DNA from: Arcuatula senhousia
Taxonomy: Eukaryota > Mollusca > Bivalvia > Mytilida > Mytilidae
Direction: 5' to 3'
NCBI GenBank assembly: GCA_963971305.1
Contig: OZ020303.1
Coordinates: 85,710,658 to 85,774,657 of the forward strand
DNA: 64,000 bases
Part shown: piece by piece, positions 34,901 through 46,514 of the stretch
How positions within the stretch are numbered: the first letter of the stretch is position 1
Layout of the letters: every line of letters begins with the position of its first letter
Made by a program: the position numbers and the translations under genes
Notes under the pieces: generated by a model
The model's input: the letters and a program-made list of their open reading frames with translations, nothing else
What the model was told of the DNA's origin: nothing
Databases searched by the model: none

Positions 34901-37900
34901 CTTTTAATCATCCAAAATGACTAATAGTAATAACAATACGGTGTCTGACACTTAGCCAAAAGTGTAAGAAAAAAATATCAAATTAGTTCGAAAATAAAGG
35001 AAAACTATTAGAAATGACTCAAATACCGATTTGTCGTTACTATTAGTCATTTTGGAGGATTTAAAGACGTAATTAGGTTGATTGAAAAAGTTTATCACCA
35101 TAACGGTTGTTGTTACAATAAGGATTTCGGTCGTCAACCGTTATTGTAATAAAAAATTCAAAGTCATTCCTTTGGTAATAATAAACCTCAAATAACTGGT
35201 ATTGGTATGTAGCAATTATGAAATATGTTTGCTCTTCAACTAAGAGGTAAAATAAATGAAAAATGTGACTAAATTTTACGATATAAAAAGTTTATTACAA
35301 TAACGGTTGAGCATGCCAACCGTTATGGTAATAACAACCGTTATTGTAATAATTTTTTAAATGCTAATTATTTTTTATAATTAGCTTAAATACTTAATTG
35401 TTTTAGGTGATAATATCTTAGTTATAATTAATTCCTTCATCTAAGATTAAAAAATCCACTTTTAATTCATTTTTATTTTTTTTTATTACAATAACGGTTG
35501 TTATTACAATAACGATTGTCACAGTGCCTCTCTGCTTCTTTATAATCAAAATACGAAAAAGTGCAAAAACAAATAGTTTAGAGAAAAAACGTGTATTTAA
35601 CTAATTCACATAGCTGCATCCGATTGTTCAACTTTGGTTAAAATAACCTATTGGTAACATGTAACTACAGGATAATTTTTAAACAAGAGGTTGGGGAACC
35701 ATAGGTTAAAAATTCGTTTTTCATCTTTATTGAACCTATTGATTTTATGACCATTTGGTTAAAATATAAACCTTTGACTGTACGTTAACGATAACTATTT
35801 CAACAATCAAGTATACCAATAGCCGTGGTTGGTCTTTTCTATTTTTTATGATTTGGCTTGGATGGTTGATTTGCGGTCTCTCATTTTTTCGTTGCTAATT
35901 GAATAGACAGTCTTAAAGGAAAAAAAAACAGTGAACTTTATTTGTTAATGGTCATTTTTTTTTCATTTGAAATTAAATTTTTTCATAAAGGAGATAGAAT
36001 ATGAAGGATAAATTTCAGTTTTATCTAGCAGAGGTAGATAAAGGAGTAAAAGCAATTTTAGTTTTATTTCCAGTCTGATTGTTTTTCGATTCTTATTTGA
36101 AATAATGAACATTGAAAATACACCTGGAAAAAAAGTTAAGCACCCGTAGACATTTTGTGCTTTTCGATGATTTGAATTAATTTTCAATTTTTATGATTTG
36201 GGTCAGTTTTTATTCTTCAATATATGACTTAAAGGGTGTGAGCCTTCGGTTAAAAACACATTTTTGCCTTTAAAAGCCGGAGACAACTATTCAGGATATC
36301 AGACTCCAAACTGGTAGTTTGAAACCAAGGACTCCAGCAGTCATTCGTGCTTAAGGTGGACATACTCAAAATAGACTCTTTGACCATACAGTATCAATAT
36401 TTAGATTATGATATACATTTCAAGTGCGATTTTGACATTGAATTAAAAAGTTTGAGCTTCAGGCGACCATACTTTTCGAAGACCATGTTTATGTACAAAA
36501 ACCATCTTTTTTGCCATGTCATGTTATGTTAATAAAGAAATGTCATTTTCTTTGTTAGAAACATGCTTAATCACACTTAACAGTGCATAATTCGTTTGAA
36601 ATACAAATCAACAAAGTCTATAAGTGAAATAATGGTTAAAAGTACTTTGAAAATGTATGAATTTGAAAAAAACACGGGGATGCTTAACCTTTTTACCAGG
36701 TGTATATTTCAAATAGTCATTGTCTGTCCACTTTAGGCTGCCTGTGACAATTATTCTTTGACAGTCATCAGAGCATGCAAGTGTTGAAAAAATTCTATTG
36801 ACTGTTTATGTTGGGGTCATATGATATAGGACTTTACAATTTGCGGCGTGGTGCAAGGACTGACATCCATTTATCTTGTAATGAAACGGGATAATTATCT
36901 TCAAATTAAATGATCTTTTTATTTAGTGATATTATAAGCATTTGTATGCGATCTATCCTATTTTTATTGTCTTGGTGTACAGGAAATGACATCATACATG
37001 GTATTACGTCACAGATGAAATACAAAGTCCGGTTTGACCTTGAAGATTTTAGTGGTCTTACCGCCTATGCAGAATACGATAATTTTGTCGTAGATGATGA
37101 AGCCATGGACTACGGTATGAACATTTCTGGCTATTCCGGAACAGCAGGTAAAGAAAAACTGAGAACATTATTATGTAATCATTCTCACTTTTAGTGAAAA
37201 TTTATTTCGATCTTAATGTCCGATAGTATAGTAAAAATGAATGTTTGTGAGTGAGTCTCAAGTCAAATTTATCTATTTGAGACCAAGGTGAAATAGATAC
37301 GGGCAACAGTTTAAAAGAACAGTGTTTTATAGAATAACGATCAACCTGTAAAATGCTGATCTTAAATATTTTGTTACGTCAAATCAGGTATGAAAACAAA
37401 GCATTTGTCGCGTAGGAGCTATAGGCCTGATTTGTATTAGAAAATTTGCTCGTTTATAACGTTATAAACATTCCAGATGATAAAAAGACATTTTATTTCA
37501 ACCCCCTCCATTTGTTGAAACCGGATATGAAAGATAGCATTGAAATACTGTCTGATAACGAATCAAACCTTTATCGGCTTACAGCAATTGTTCTTTACAT
37601 TACTTAAGTGTTAGTTCGCAATTTTTTTGTTATTAGTTTATTTGATTTGTATAATGATAGTAGGCATCATGCCAGGTTTTGGGCATTGTAAACGATATAA
37701 TTAAGAAAGATATTAGCAATCTTATTCCAATGCACAACAAATGGGCGCAGCCATGATATGAACAATGGTGAATCATTGGATAGCTCAATTGGAGATGTGA
37801 CGTCTCATCTCCGATGATAAATACACTAACCACTTGACGATATTGGTAACATAAGACCGATTTTGTCAATCATAATAATGATTTGGAACATGAATAATTT

Positions 37901-40900
37901 GGCATTAATAAATCTTTAAATCCCGAAGTTTTTTTTATCTAAAAAGCAAGCAAATAGTTTACTTTAAACGTTTAATTGTTTTTAAATAAATAATTATAAT
38001 TCCAAATAGTAAATAATCTGAAATATTTATTGACACAGTAGCCCTAGTTTTCAATCATTTTTCAAATATTAATTACAATAAATTCAGTTCTTGATGAATA
38101 CACAGGTGTCAATTAAAATCGTTAACCTTACGAACGATCTGTCACCTCTGAATAAGCCACGCCCAAGAGGTTAATTACAGGTATAATTGACAGATATCAT
38201 AGATCAATTAAGGTGTTCATCAAATCAAATATTTCCATGCAGCACTCAACCCGCTTTAGACACACCCACCACAGCTCGATTTAAGAATTTGGACTGGCAC
38301 ATCTTTTAATACCTTTTAAATTAGTATCAATATTACATGTTCACTCCATTGACTACCTTACCCTTACAATTATCAATCATCCAAAGCTTGGTGCTACAGT
38401 ACTTGAACCGATCAATGCAACACTTTGACGGATCGATGACTGATCGGTGACGGATTGATGACGCGTTTGGACTGGATTGATGACTGATTGATGACGGATT
38501 GGTGAATGATTGGTGACGCGTTGTTGACTGATTGATGACGGATCGGACGGATTGGACGGATGACGGATACCATAGGTAACCGGGCTATCAATCCGTTATT
38601 TTGACTGATACGATCGATCGGTATAATTAGAAAACTCTTCTGTGAAACGAAGTTATCGTTTATACCTATACGTTTATAACATATATAACGCAACACAAAC
38701 CAGTCACGGCGTTAATTTAATTTGTTTTAAATAAATTATGCTATATAGTGTTAAATATACATTTTCTATTTAAATATGTTAATATTATTAATCTAATGAA
38801 TTTAATAATTGTTTACATAGTACTTCCTTTAAACTAAATAGGCAAAGTTCGTGTTCTTTTCTTCTATAAAAATATAATTTTATTTTATTTGTTCTGATTT
38901 TTAAATACAAAAACAGAAACTGTGCTGAAAAAATCTTTAAAATGTAAAAAGGTTCTGCTTAGAACAATTATTTCAACAATTTGTAACATATAATTAAGAA
39001 CAAATAATTCAGCAGATATCAATAATCTAGTAAATTATACTTAATTTGTTTTTAATTCACTGTGTTAAATTTGTTTGCATAGGAATATAGATCACATTTG
39101 CAAATTTCTTATGTAAAATATATGAAGCTATAGTAAAATCTTATATTTGAGCATAAAATTATATTACGGTTTGATAAAATTGACAAGAAATTGTTTGCGA
39201 AACATCTTTTTTCATCAGATTTGACACATAAATTATATGTTAAGTTGAAAAATTGCATAAATACATATTGCTGCCTTAAAAATTAAGGTTCATAGAGTGA
39301 AGAGATTATGTAGAAAATTTGTTCGGATATAAATATAGATCACATTTGCTAATTTCTTATTTAAAATATATGAAACTTTTGTAAAATCTTATATTTGAGC
39401 ATAAAATTATATGACGGTTTATTAAAATTGACAAGAAAATGTTTGCGAAACAACTTTTTACATCAGGTTTGACACATTAATGCTAAGACAACTTGAACAT
39501 GTGCATAACTACATATTGCTGACTTAAAAAATAAGGTTCATAAAGTTAAGAGATTATGAAGAAAATTTGTTCGCAAAGGAATATAGATCACATTTGCAAA
39601 TTTCTTATGTAAAATATATGAAACGATAGTAAAATCTTCTATTTGAGCATAAAATTATATGACGGTTTAATAAAATTGCCAAGAAAATGTTTGCGAAACA
39701 ACTTTTTTCATCAGGTTTGACACATTAATGCTAAGACAACTTGAAAAGTTGCATAACTACATATTGCTGATTTAAAAAATAAGGTTCATAAAGTTAAGAG
39801 ATTATGAAGAAAATTTGTTTGCAAAGGAATATAGATCACATTTTCAAATTTCTTATTTAAATATATGAAACTATAGTAAAATCTTATATTTGAGCATAAA
39901 ATTATATGACAGGTTGATAAAATTGCCAAGAAAATGTTTCAAAACAACTTTTTTCATCAGGTTTGACACATTAATGCTAAGATAAGTTGAAAAGTTGCAT
40001 AACTACATATTGCTGACTTAAAAAATAAGGCTCATATAGTAAAGAGACAATAAAGAAAATTTGTTCGCAATGAAATATATATAGATCACATTTGCAAATT
40101 TCTTATGTAAAATATATGAAACTATAGTAAAATCTTCTATTTGAGCATAAAATTATATGACGGTTTAATAAAATTGCCAAGAAAATGTTTGCGAAACAAC
40201 TTTTTACATCAGGTTTGACACATTAATGCTAAGACAACTTGAACATGTGCATAACTACATATTGCTGACTTAAAAAATAAGGTTCTTAAAGTTAAGAGAT
40301 TATGAAGAAAATTTGTTCGCAAAGGAATATAGATCACATTTGCAAATTTCTTATGTAAAATATATGAAACGATAGTAAAATCTTCTATTTGAGCATAAAA
40401 TTATATGACGGGTTAATAAAATTGCCAAGAAAATGTTTGCAAAACAACTTTTTTCATAAGGTTTGACACATTAATGCTAAGACAACTTGAAAAGTTGCAT
40501 AACTACATATTGCTGATTTAAAAAATAAGGTTCATAAAGTTCAGAGATTAAGAAGAAAATTTGTTTGCAAAGGAATATAGATCACATTTTCAAATTTCTT
40601 ATGAAAAATATATGAAACTATAGTAAAATCTTATATTTGAGCATTAAATTATATGACGGGTTAATAAAATTGCCAAGAAAATGTTTGCGAAACAACTTTT
40701 TTCATCAGGTTTGACACATTAATGCTAAGATAAGTTGAAAAGTTGCATAACTACATATTTCTGACTAAAAAAATAAGGTTCATATAGTAAAGAGACATTA
40801 AAGAAAATTTGTTCGCAAAGGAATATAGATCACATTTGCAAATTTCTTATGTAAAATATATGAAACTATAGTAAAATCTTCTATTTGAGCATAAAATTAT

Positions 40901-43900
40901 ATGACGGGTTAATAAAATTGCCAAGAAAATGTTTGTGAAACAACTTTTTACATCAGGTTTGACACATTAATGCTAAGACAACTTGAACATGTGCATAACT
41001 ACATACTGCTGACTTAAAAAATAAGGTTCATAAAGTTAAGAGATTATGAAGAAAATTTGTTTGCAAAGGAATATAGATCACATTTGCAAATTTCTTATGT
41101 AAAATATATGAAACTATAGTAAAATCTTATATTTGAGCATAAAATCATATGACGGGTTAATAAAATTGCCAAGAAAATGTTTGCGAAACTACTTTTTTCA
41201 TCAGAAGACAACTTGAACATGTGCATTACTACATATTGCTGACTTAAAAAATAAGGTTCATAAAGTTAAGAGATTATAAAGAAATTTTTTTTGCAAAGGA
41301 ACATAGATCACATTTGCAAATTTCTTATGTAAAATATATGAAACTATAGTAAAATCTTATATTTGAGCATAAAATTATATGACGGGTTAATAAAATTGCC
41401 AAGAAAATGTTTGCGAAACAACTTTTTTCATCAGGTTTGACACATTAATGCTAAGATAAGTTGAAAAGTTGCATAACTACATATTGCTGACTTAAAAAAT
41501 AAGGCTCATATAGTAAAGAGACAATCAAGAAAATTTGTTCGCAAAGGAATATAGATCACATTTACCAATTTCTTATGTAAAATATATGAAACTATAGTAA
41601 AATCTTCTATTTGAGCATAAAATTATTAAAGGGTTAATAAAATTGCATAGAAAATGTTTGCGAAACATTTTTTTACATCAGGTTGGACACAATAATGCTA
41701 AGATAAGTTGAAAAGTTGCATAACTACACATTGCTGACTTAAAAAATAAGGTTCATAAAGTTAAGAGATTATGAAGAAAATTTGTTTGCAAAGGAATATA
41801 GATCACATTTGCAAATTTCTTATATAAAATATATGAAACTATAGTAAAATCTTCTATTTGAGCATAAAATTATATGACGGTTTAATAAAATTGCCAAGAA
41901 AATGTTTGCGAAACAACTTTTTTCATCAGGTTTGACACATTAATGCTAAGATAAGTTGAAAAGTTGCATAACTACATATTGCTGACTTAAAAAATAAGGT
42001 TCATATAGTAAAGAGACATTAAAGAAAATTTGTTCGCAAAGGAATATAGATCCCATTTACAAATTTCTTATGTAAAATATATGAAACTTTAGTAAAATCT
42101 TATATTTGAGCATAAAATTATATAACGGTTGAATAAAGTTTACGTGAAATTGTTTGCAAAACAACTATTTTCATCAGATTTGACACATAAATGCTATAAT
42201 ATTTTGAAACTTGAATAATTTCATATCTTTAACTTTAAAAATAAGGTTCATATTTTACCAGTTTTAAGAGATTATAAGGAAAATTTATTTCCATTATAGA
42301 ATTGTTAAGACCAAACATTTCTTTATATGCAAGCTACGTTAAAAATCTGATGTTTGAGCTTAATATAATATGATGGTTTTATAACAATCACAAAAAATTG
42401 TTTTCAAAATAACTTTATGACAAGATTTTAAATGAGTTATTTTAAAATATAATATATTTGACATAAAAAAATCGTAGGAATTTTCGCATTTTAAAACAGA
42501 AATGTGTTAAAATGTTAAACTTTAAAGTTAGACTTTAATATTTATTTAAGCACAATTCGGCTGTGCTTTGTAATATTCTATGTTTAATTATTGATATAAA
42601 ACATGCTAATGTCCCGCTTTTACATTTATTTATATAAATTTCTATTTTATTCACAGATTTTATGCATTCGATCAAGGAGTCACGTGATACAATTAGCGAA
42701 ACGAACTTTAAAATTCCGTATTTTAGATTGAATTGACGCGTGACGGATTGGTAAATTGCATCATGGGATGCATTTGACTGAAAGGATCGGACGGATTGGT
42801 GACTGATCGATGACGGATTGGTGACTGATTGATGACGGATCGGTGAATGATTGAGACCGGATCGATGACTGATTGGTGACTGATTGATGACGCGTGACGG
42901 ATCGCAAAAACTGTTGCATTGATCGGTTCAAGTACTGTACACCGTGTTTGCGCATGATTTGTGTAATACTAGTACCCAAATTAAAAATGTGTTTAAACAC
43001 TTTTAGTTCCCAGTTTTTCTGTTTTTGAAGTGTTGGAAAAACAATTAATTAACTACATAATTATTTGCAAGACAAAAAAAAAAGATTCCTACAGTTTATT
43101 GCTTAAATATTTTTAAATTAGAAAGGATATTTTATTAAGATTTTTGCACTTCAACGCTCAAATAAACTGGCGGACCAAATGGGTCGGTTTTAGTTAAAAG
43201 ACTAAGGAATATGTCAACTTCTAATACACAGGAAACAACATTAAATCTCTGTGGTGCCGATAGTTTGCACGCGGGTTTTAAACATATACAGGAAACAACA
43301 GGTGAAACCCTATTGTACCAGTGGTTATTAGAAGGGAATAAAGTCCTATACGCAAAAAAACGATAAGTAAGCCCCTGTGGTGCGAAGGTTTGCGCGGAAG
43401 GACTAATTATCATAATTTCACTTCAAACGAATCATGCAAGGTAATCCCAGTAGGGTGTCAGGGAACCATGAATTTTAAACAGGATGAATACAGTAAATAT
43501 ACTCTTCAAAAAAAGTTACGCATAGATAGAAAATTCCCCGTAGGTTTAATGCAAATCGAAACAATTTCAAAACATTATTGCCGAGCTATTCTGCAACTGA
43601 TTTTCACGAAATAAAATCCAGTAGAAAGAAAACAAAATAAAGATTGTTTGTTAATTTTGACCAAAATCCTAACTTGAATGGTTTTTAAGAGATTGCGAGT
43701 AGAACACGACTAATGTTTTTCACGAAACAATTTGCATTGATGTAAACGGGAAATTGAATAGTAAAATTTACACTTGAGTTCTACTTGCAATATCTTAAAA
43801 AGCAGCGATGGTACGATTTTACTCAAAATTAAACAAACAATCTCTATTTTTTTTTTCTTTTTACTGGATTTTATTTCGTGAAAATCGGTTACAGAACAGC

Positions 43901-45749
43901 TCGGCAATAATGTTTTGAAATTGTTTCGATTTGCATTAAACGTACGGGGAATTTTCTATCTATGCGTAACTATTTTGACGAGTACAGTATAGGGCAATTC
44001 TACATACTAAAAATTGAAATATATTTCCGAAAATGTCTGTGCGGCGAATATAGAAAAATATTTTAAAATTCTATATTTTTTACGAATTAATTCTTAACTT
44101 AACGGTTGGTACCATTTTAAAACGTTTCGCAGTCAATCATTAGACTGACTTTATTTTATCATTCCCGACTTAATTTTAATTATTTCAAATTGTCAGTTGT
44201 GGTACACATCGGTAAATACCACATTCACTCTGTATATTGGATTTGAGCAGCGCCACCTAGTACAAATCACGTGATCCTTCATGGATAGAATTTATTACTT
44301 TAAAAGGTCATTTTTTCCTATGCATATTTGAGCGCTAGGAATTTTACTAAGGTAATCTATATATGATAGTCTTTCAATGTACAAATTTTGAAGAAAAAAA
44401 GGAAAACTTACACTTTAAATCTGTCAGTGTTCCATTCGAAAAAAAAAAAGGAAATTGGTCTGCGATTTTACTTCCCTTTTTAAACAAAGGTTTGGATGCC
44501 ATAAAAGGCTTTTACAAAATATATCTCCCTTATTTCAAAGACAAAAGTATTCTCATCATTTCCTATTACTCTTGCACTAAACATACTTTAATAGAAATTA
44601 GTTTTGCGGGTATTCCAAATCAACGACCTCAAAACTAATCCTCCTGTACCCGTTTGTTCAATTTGTGGTTAAAAAGAAACTCGTGGTTAAATAATGTAAC
44701 AACGTTCTTCGTTGTTTTGTTTTAAAGACCAAAAAAGTTACCAATTTTTAGTTATTTTCATAGATCTTTTCGATGAACTTAAAACAAATAATTCCTCGCT
44801 TTAATTAGAGAATGCCGATTGGAAGCTTTTTTAAATGTCTTACTCAGAGAAATATTGACCAGAACCCTTGACTCAATAGAACGAACATTTCTCTTATTTT
44901 CAAAGCTTATGAAACCACACCTTAGACCTGACAGTTCGCAAAAACCTTGATACCTACACAAGTTTGACAAGGTTATCAGCGATCAAAATAAAGCCTAGTG
45001 TTGATTTGGCAGCCGTCAAACTAAAGAAAATTTCAATGATTTTAGAATTTTTCGGGATAACGCTAAAAGAACTCCACGAAGACATTCTGCTATCTTGAAT
45101 ATGAAAAAAGGGATACTCAAAAACCCTTAATCTCTAATTAGACATCCGAACGTTGACCCCACTTTCATATCTTTAAAAGAAAGTGGAAAAAAATGAGAAA
45201 AATAAAAAAGTACCAAAAAACGGGTTAAAAACTGGTAATTTTTGAAATTTGGTTGTTGCTTTAGGACTAGGATAGTGATACTCCAAACATTTTATAAGTT
45301 TCAGTTTTGTTGTTAGCTTTGATACTATGATCTTGGAAAACAATTTTCCCATTTAGTGCATCGCTGCTGGGTATTTCATAGAATCATGCGTCTAAACGAG
45401 TTGAATACGCTTTCAATGTTGTTATAAATTTGAGTTACATGCTTTATATTCTTCCAGCCTCTTTTTCAAAATTAATTAAGTTTATCTATATTTAGGTACC
45501 GGTCACGGCTTTGATTATGCTAAGACTGGCATCGTTGCCTTCTCGACCAGAGATGTTGATAATGACCAGGCCTCCGATTCATGTGCCGTTGACAGAAAGA
45601 GAAGTGGATGGTGGCATGCCCATTGTACCAACGGTAACATCAACGGATTGTACAGGCCCGGGCAAAAAACCGACAGAACAATGCATTGGACACCATGGAG
45701 AAATTATCAGTCCTTACATAAGACAAGGATGATGATTAAGCCTGGATAA
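31506..45749 (+). CDS. Fibrinogen-related secreted lectin (FREP-like), four exons
   Basis: Joining 31506-31922, 32832-32928, 36983-37147 and 45496-45749 at GT/AG sites gives 933 nt, a 310-residue protein ending in TAA. Residues 1-20 form a signal peptide. Residues 28-100 are a cysteine-rich PAN/apple-like head (Cys 53, 57, 63, 64, 73, 84). Residues 101-310 are a full-length fibrinogen C-terminal domain, with landmarks [56 protein letters not shown] and RPGQKTD. The cysteine pairs are 103/129 and 256/270. D246-V-D-N-D matches the calcium-site region of the family. Sequons are at N22, N86, N89 and N218. The family binds glycans or acetylated groups outside the cell, often in innate immunity; that role is inferred here. 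ATG 31506 was chosen because it starts the signal peptide, although the frame is open further upstream. Confidence 0.88.
32832..32928 (+). CDS. Lectin gene exon 2: fibrinogen domain, QRRxDG block
   Basis: Encodes [20 protein letters not shown] and [12 protein letters not shown], 97 nt, entering in phase 0 and leaving in phase 1 at ATAG|GTATGT. The acceptor is TTAAG|GTG with a weak pyrimidine tract. The block aligns with the VFQRRxDGSVDFYRxW signature of the family. Confidence 0.88.
33040..33280 (+). pseudogene. Degenerate type I retroelement tail in lectin intron 2
   Basis: Recognisable in order: TTTTTCACATTGAATTGAAC, TGTGTTCTAACAAGCAAAAA, TTGAGTTCGTGTTC, and ATTGGTGCCTT at 33264-33274. The tail is cut by the foldback element and its continuation GTGCCTCTCTGCTTCTTT lies on the other side at 35522-35539. 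Confidence 0.65.
33279..35520. mobile_element. Foldback element with CAATAACGGTTG-rich long inverted arms
   Basis: The left arm (33279-33620, continuing at 34790) is the reverse complement of the right arm (down from 35520), including the CCAGTTATTTGAGG / CCTCAAATAACTGG and AAAGGAATGACTTTGAA / TTCAAAGTCATTCCTTT pairs. The dyad centre is near 34980. The arm ends are built from repeated TTATTACAATAACGGTTG motifs. GTGCCT on both flanks is a likely target duplication, longer than TA. A 1.17-kb element sits inside the left arm. No transposase is present. It lies in lectin intron 2. Confidence 0.8.
33622..34788 (+). mobile_element. Element with ~153-bp internal repeats nested in the foldback arm
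   Basis: It starts AACAAGAGGCTCCCAGGAGC (a 14-bp palindrome GGCTCCCAGGAGCC) and ends GGCCTTTGGCCAGGTGAGCT followed by AAC. Both ends carry GCTCACCTGG in opposite orientation. Inside are five tandem units of 150-156 bp (TTTTCATTCTATAGG-like landmark at about 33741, 33897, 34052, 34202 and 34358), then a GAC-rich tract at 34704-34745. This repeat type is abundant in bivalves. A hairpin upstream of a CTAA end resembles Helitron 3' ends, but that is only suggestive. The frame 34381-34566 is not a gene. Confidence 0.75.
36121..36702. mobile_element. 582-bp TA-flanked MITE in lectin intron 2
   Basis: The left end CACCTGGAAAAAAAGTTAAG and the right end, whose complement is CACCTGGTAAAAAGGTTAAG, are near-identical inverted repeats of about 27 bp. 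TA flanks each end (36119-36120 and 36703-36704). There is no transposase. The frame 36347-36532 is interior sequence without family resemblance. Confidence 0.82.
36983..37147 (+). CDS. Lectin gene exon 3: GND-IH to GYSGTAG
   Basis: The acceptor GTGTACAG|GAAATG completes the split Gly codon. It encodes [20 protein letters not shown], an [10 protein letters not shown] block and ISGYSGTA, 165 nt, leaving in phase 1 at GCAG|GTAAAG. Confidence 0.9.
37150..38395. other. Lectin intron 3, left part
   Basis: AT-rich intron sequence with no coding or repeat structure that I could identify up to the large TA-flanked element. Confidence 0.5.
38397..42937. mobile_element. TA-flanked non-autonomous transposon with satellite core, copy 2 (4.5 kb)
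   Basis: Terminal inverted repeats are perfect over 26 bp, beginning CAGTACTTGAACCGATCAAT. TA lies outside each end (38395-38396 and 42938-42939). Order: left end, 11-bp-periodic array (about 38427-38570), AT-rich spacer, thirteen 248-bp tandem units, a conserved right segment with the hairpin AAGCACA...TGTGCTT (about 42548-42570), a second 11-bp-periodic array (about 42780-42905), right end. No transposase is encoded, so it must depend on a source elsewhere. It lies in lectin intron 3. Frames 38412-38696 and 42761-43000 on the minus strand are the periodic arrays read through. Confidence 0.9.
39060..42290. repeat. Homogeneous 248-bp satellite with trimeric order
   Basis: ATAGATCACATTT-type landmarks start at 39087, 39335, 39583, 39831, 40081, 40329, 40577, 40825, 41073, 41303, 41551, 41798 and 42046. 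Nearly all spacings are 247-250 bp, with one shortened to 230. Units carry either GAACATGTGC or GAAAAGTTGC before ATAACTACATATTGC, in the order one then two, repeated with a ~744-bp period between about 39490 and 41000. Identity between units is visibly high. Confidence 0.92.
43502..43982. mobile_element. 481-bp TA-flanked MITE with ~200-bp inverted arms
   Basis: The left arm starts CTCTTCAAAAAAAGTTACGC and the right arm complement starts CTCGTCAAAATAGTTACGCA. Both continue ATAGATAGAAAATTCCCCGT and on to about 200 bp. TA flanks are at 43500-43501 and 43983-43984. A partial relative lies at 27510-27780. It is in lectin intron 3. Frames 43390-43614 and 43710-43907 are arm sequence. Confidence 0.85.
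43990..45490. other. Lectin intron 3, right part
   Basis: No further repeat was recognised. Frame 44363-44638 (91 residues, Lys/Phe-rich) has no family resemblance or splice context I can support. Confidence 0.45.
45496..45749 (+). CDS. Lectin gene exon 4: calcium site, last disulfide, stop
   Basis: The acceptor TATATTTAG|GTACC restores the split Gly. It encodes [40 protein letters not shown] and a C-terminus ending RMMIKPG, 254 nt with the TAA at 45747-45749. The family usually has WY after the first W and a CxxSNLNG motif; here [15 protein letters not shown] is a close variant. Confidence 0.9.
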
Positions 45750-45985
45750 TTGCAAGATAATTTTGATTTCAAAAAGTTGTTCACAGATGATATAGTTTAA
45801 AACTCACTAGCAGTTTGATTTAACTATCAAATATAGCATTTGTTTTTGTTTTTGTTGAAACGCGTATCTTTCTTTATTTTAAAATGTCCTAACCGATAGG
45901 TATAATACATTATTGGTGTTGTTAAAAGTAACAGACAATTATCTTAAACGTACGAAATTCGTAAAGGAGAGCGTTACGCCTGACA

Positions 45986-45991
45986 AATAAA
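45986..45991 (+). terminator. Candidate polyadenylation signal of the lectin gene
   Basis: AATAAA, 237 bp after the stop codon and in the right orientation. It is the first AATAAA I see downstream of the stop. Confidence 0.5.
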
Positions 45992-46034
45992 ATGTAATGT
46001 TGCTATTAAGTTGCTGTCTACATTTTTAGAAATA

Positions 46035-46275
46035 TTTTATGGAGGACATCATGCGCCCAGGGACAAATATGAAATTTCCATCTATCAGAGGAATAAAGGT
46101 GTTGGTTTTACCTATCGTTTGGTTTGTACTCCTTCTCCAGATTGGACACGCTGAATTGACCATTAGCAGCGCAACGGGTGAACAATAGCAAGCTGGAACC
46201 ACTCTTTTTTTCGGATCACCTTACTTCTCCCTAGTTACGACATGATTGTGCATTGACGATTGCTATTTTAGTAAT
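46035..46275 (+). pseudogene. Type I retroelement C-terminal and tail fragment
   Basis: Matches begin at GAGGACATCATGCGC and run through GACACGCTGAATTGACC and GCGCAACGGGTG to TAGTTACGACATGATTG, more diverged than most copies. It lies just beyond the lectin gene's 3' end. Confidence 0.6.
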
Positions 46276-46514
46276 ACCTGAGATTACAGAGGTCAATTTT
46301 AAGAATCGTATCCCTTGTAAAGTTGATTTTTATCATACTTTATTGTTCAAAAAGGACATTCATCTATCGATTCAAATATTAAATGAAATCGGAAATAAGG
46401 TATTTTGGTAAAAACAGATCAAAATGATATCGTTCATATAATTATTTAGTAAATGTTTTAAACATACGCATTTATGGTAAAACCTACAGCGGTTCTTACC
46501 CAAGAGAACTTTCA

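Noticed and set aside
38412..38696. Minus-strand frame with [13 protein letters not shown] repeats (also 42761-43000)
   Set aside because: Product of the 11-bp-periodic DNA arrays at the ends of the large transposon.
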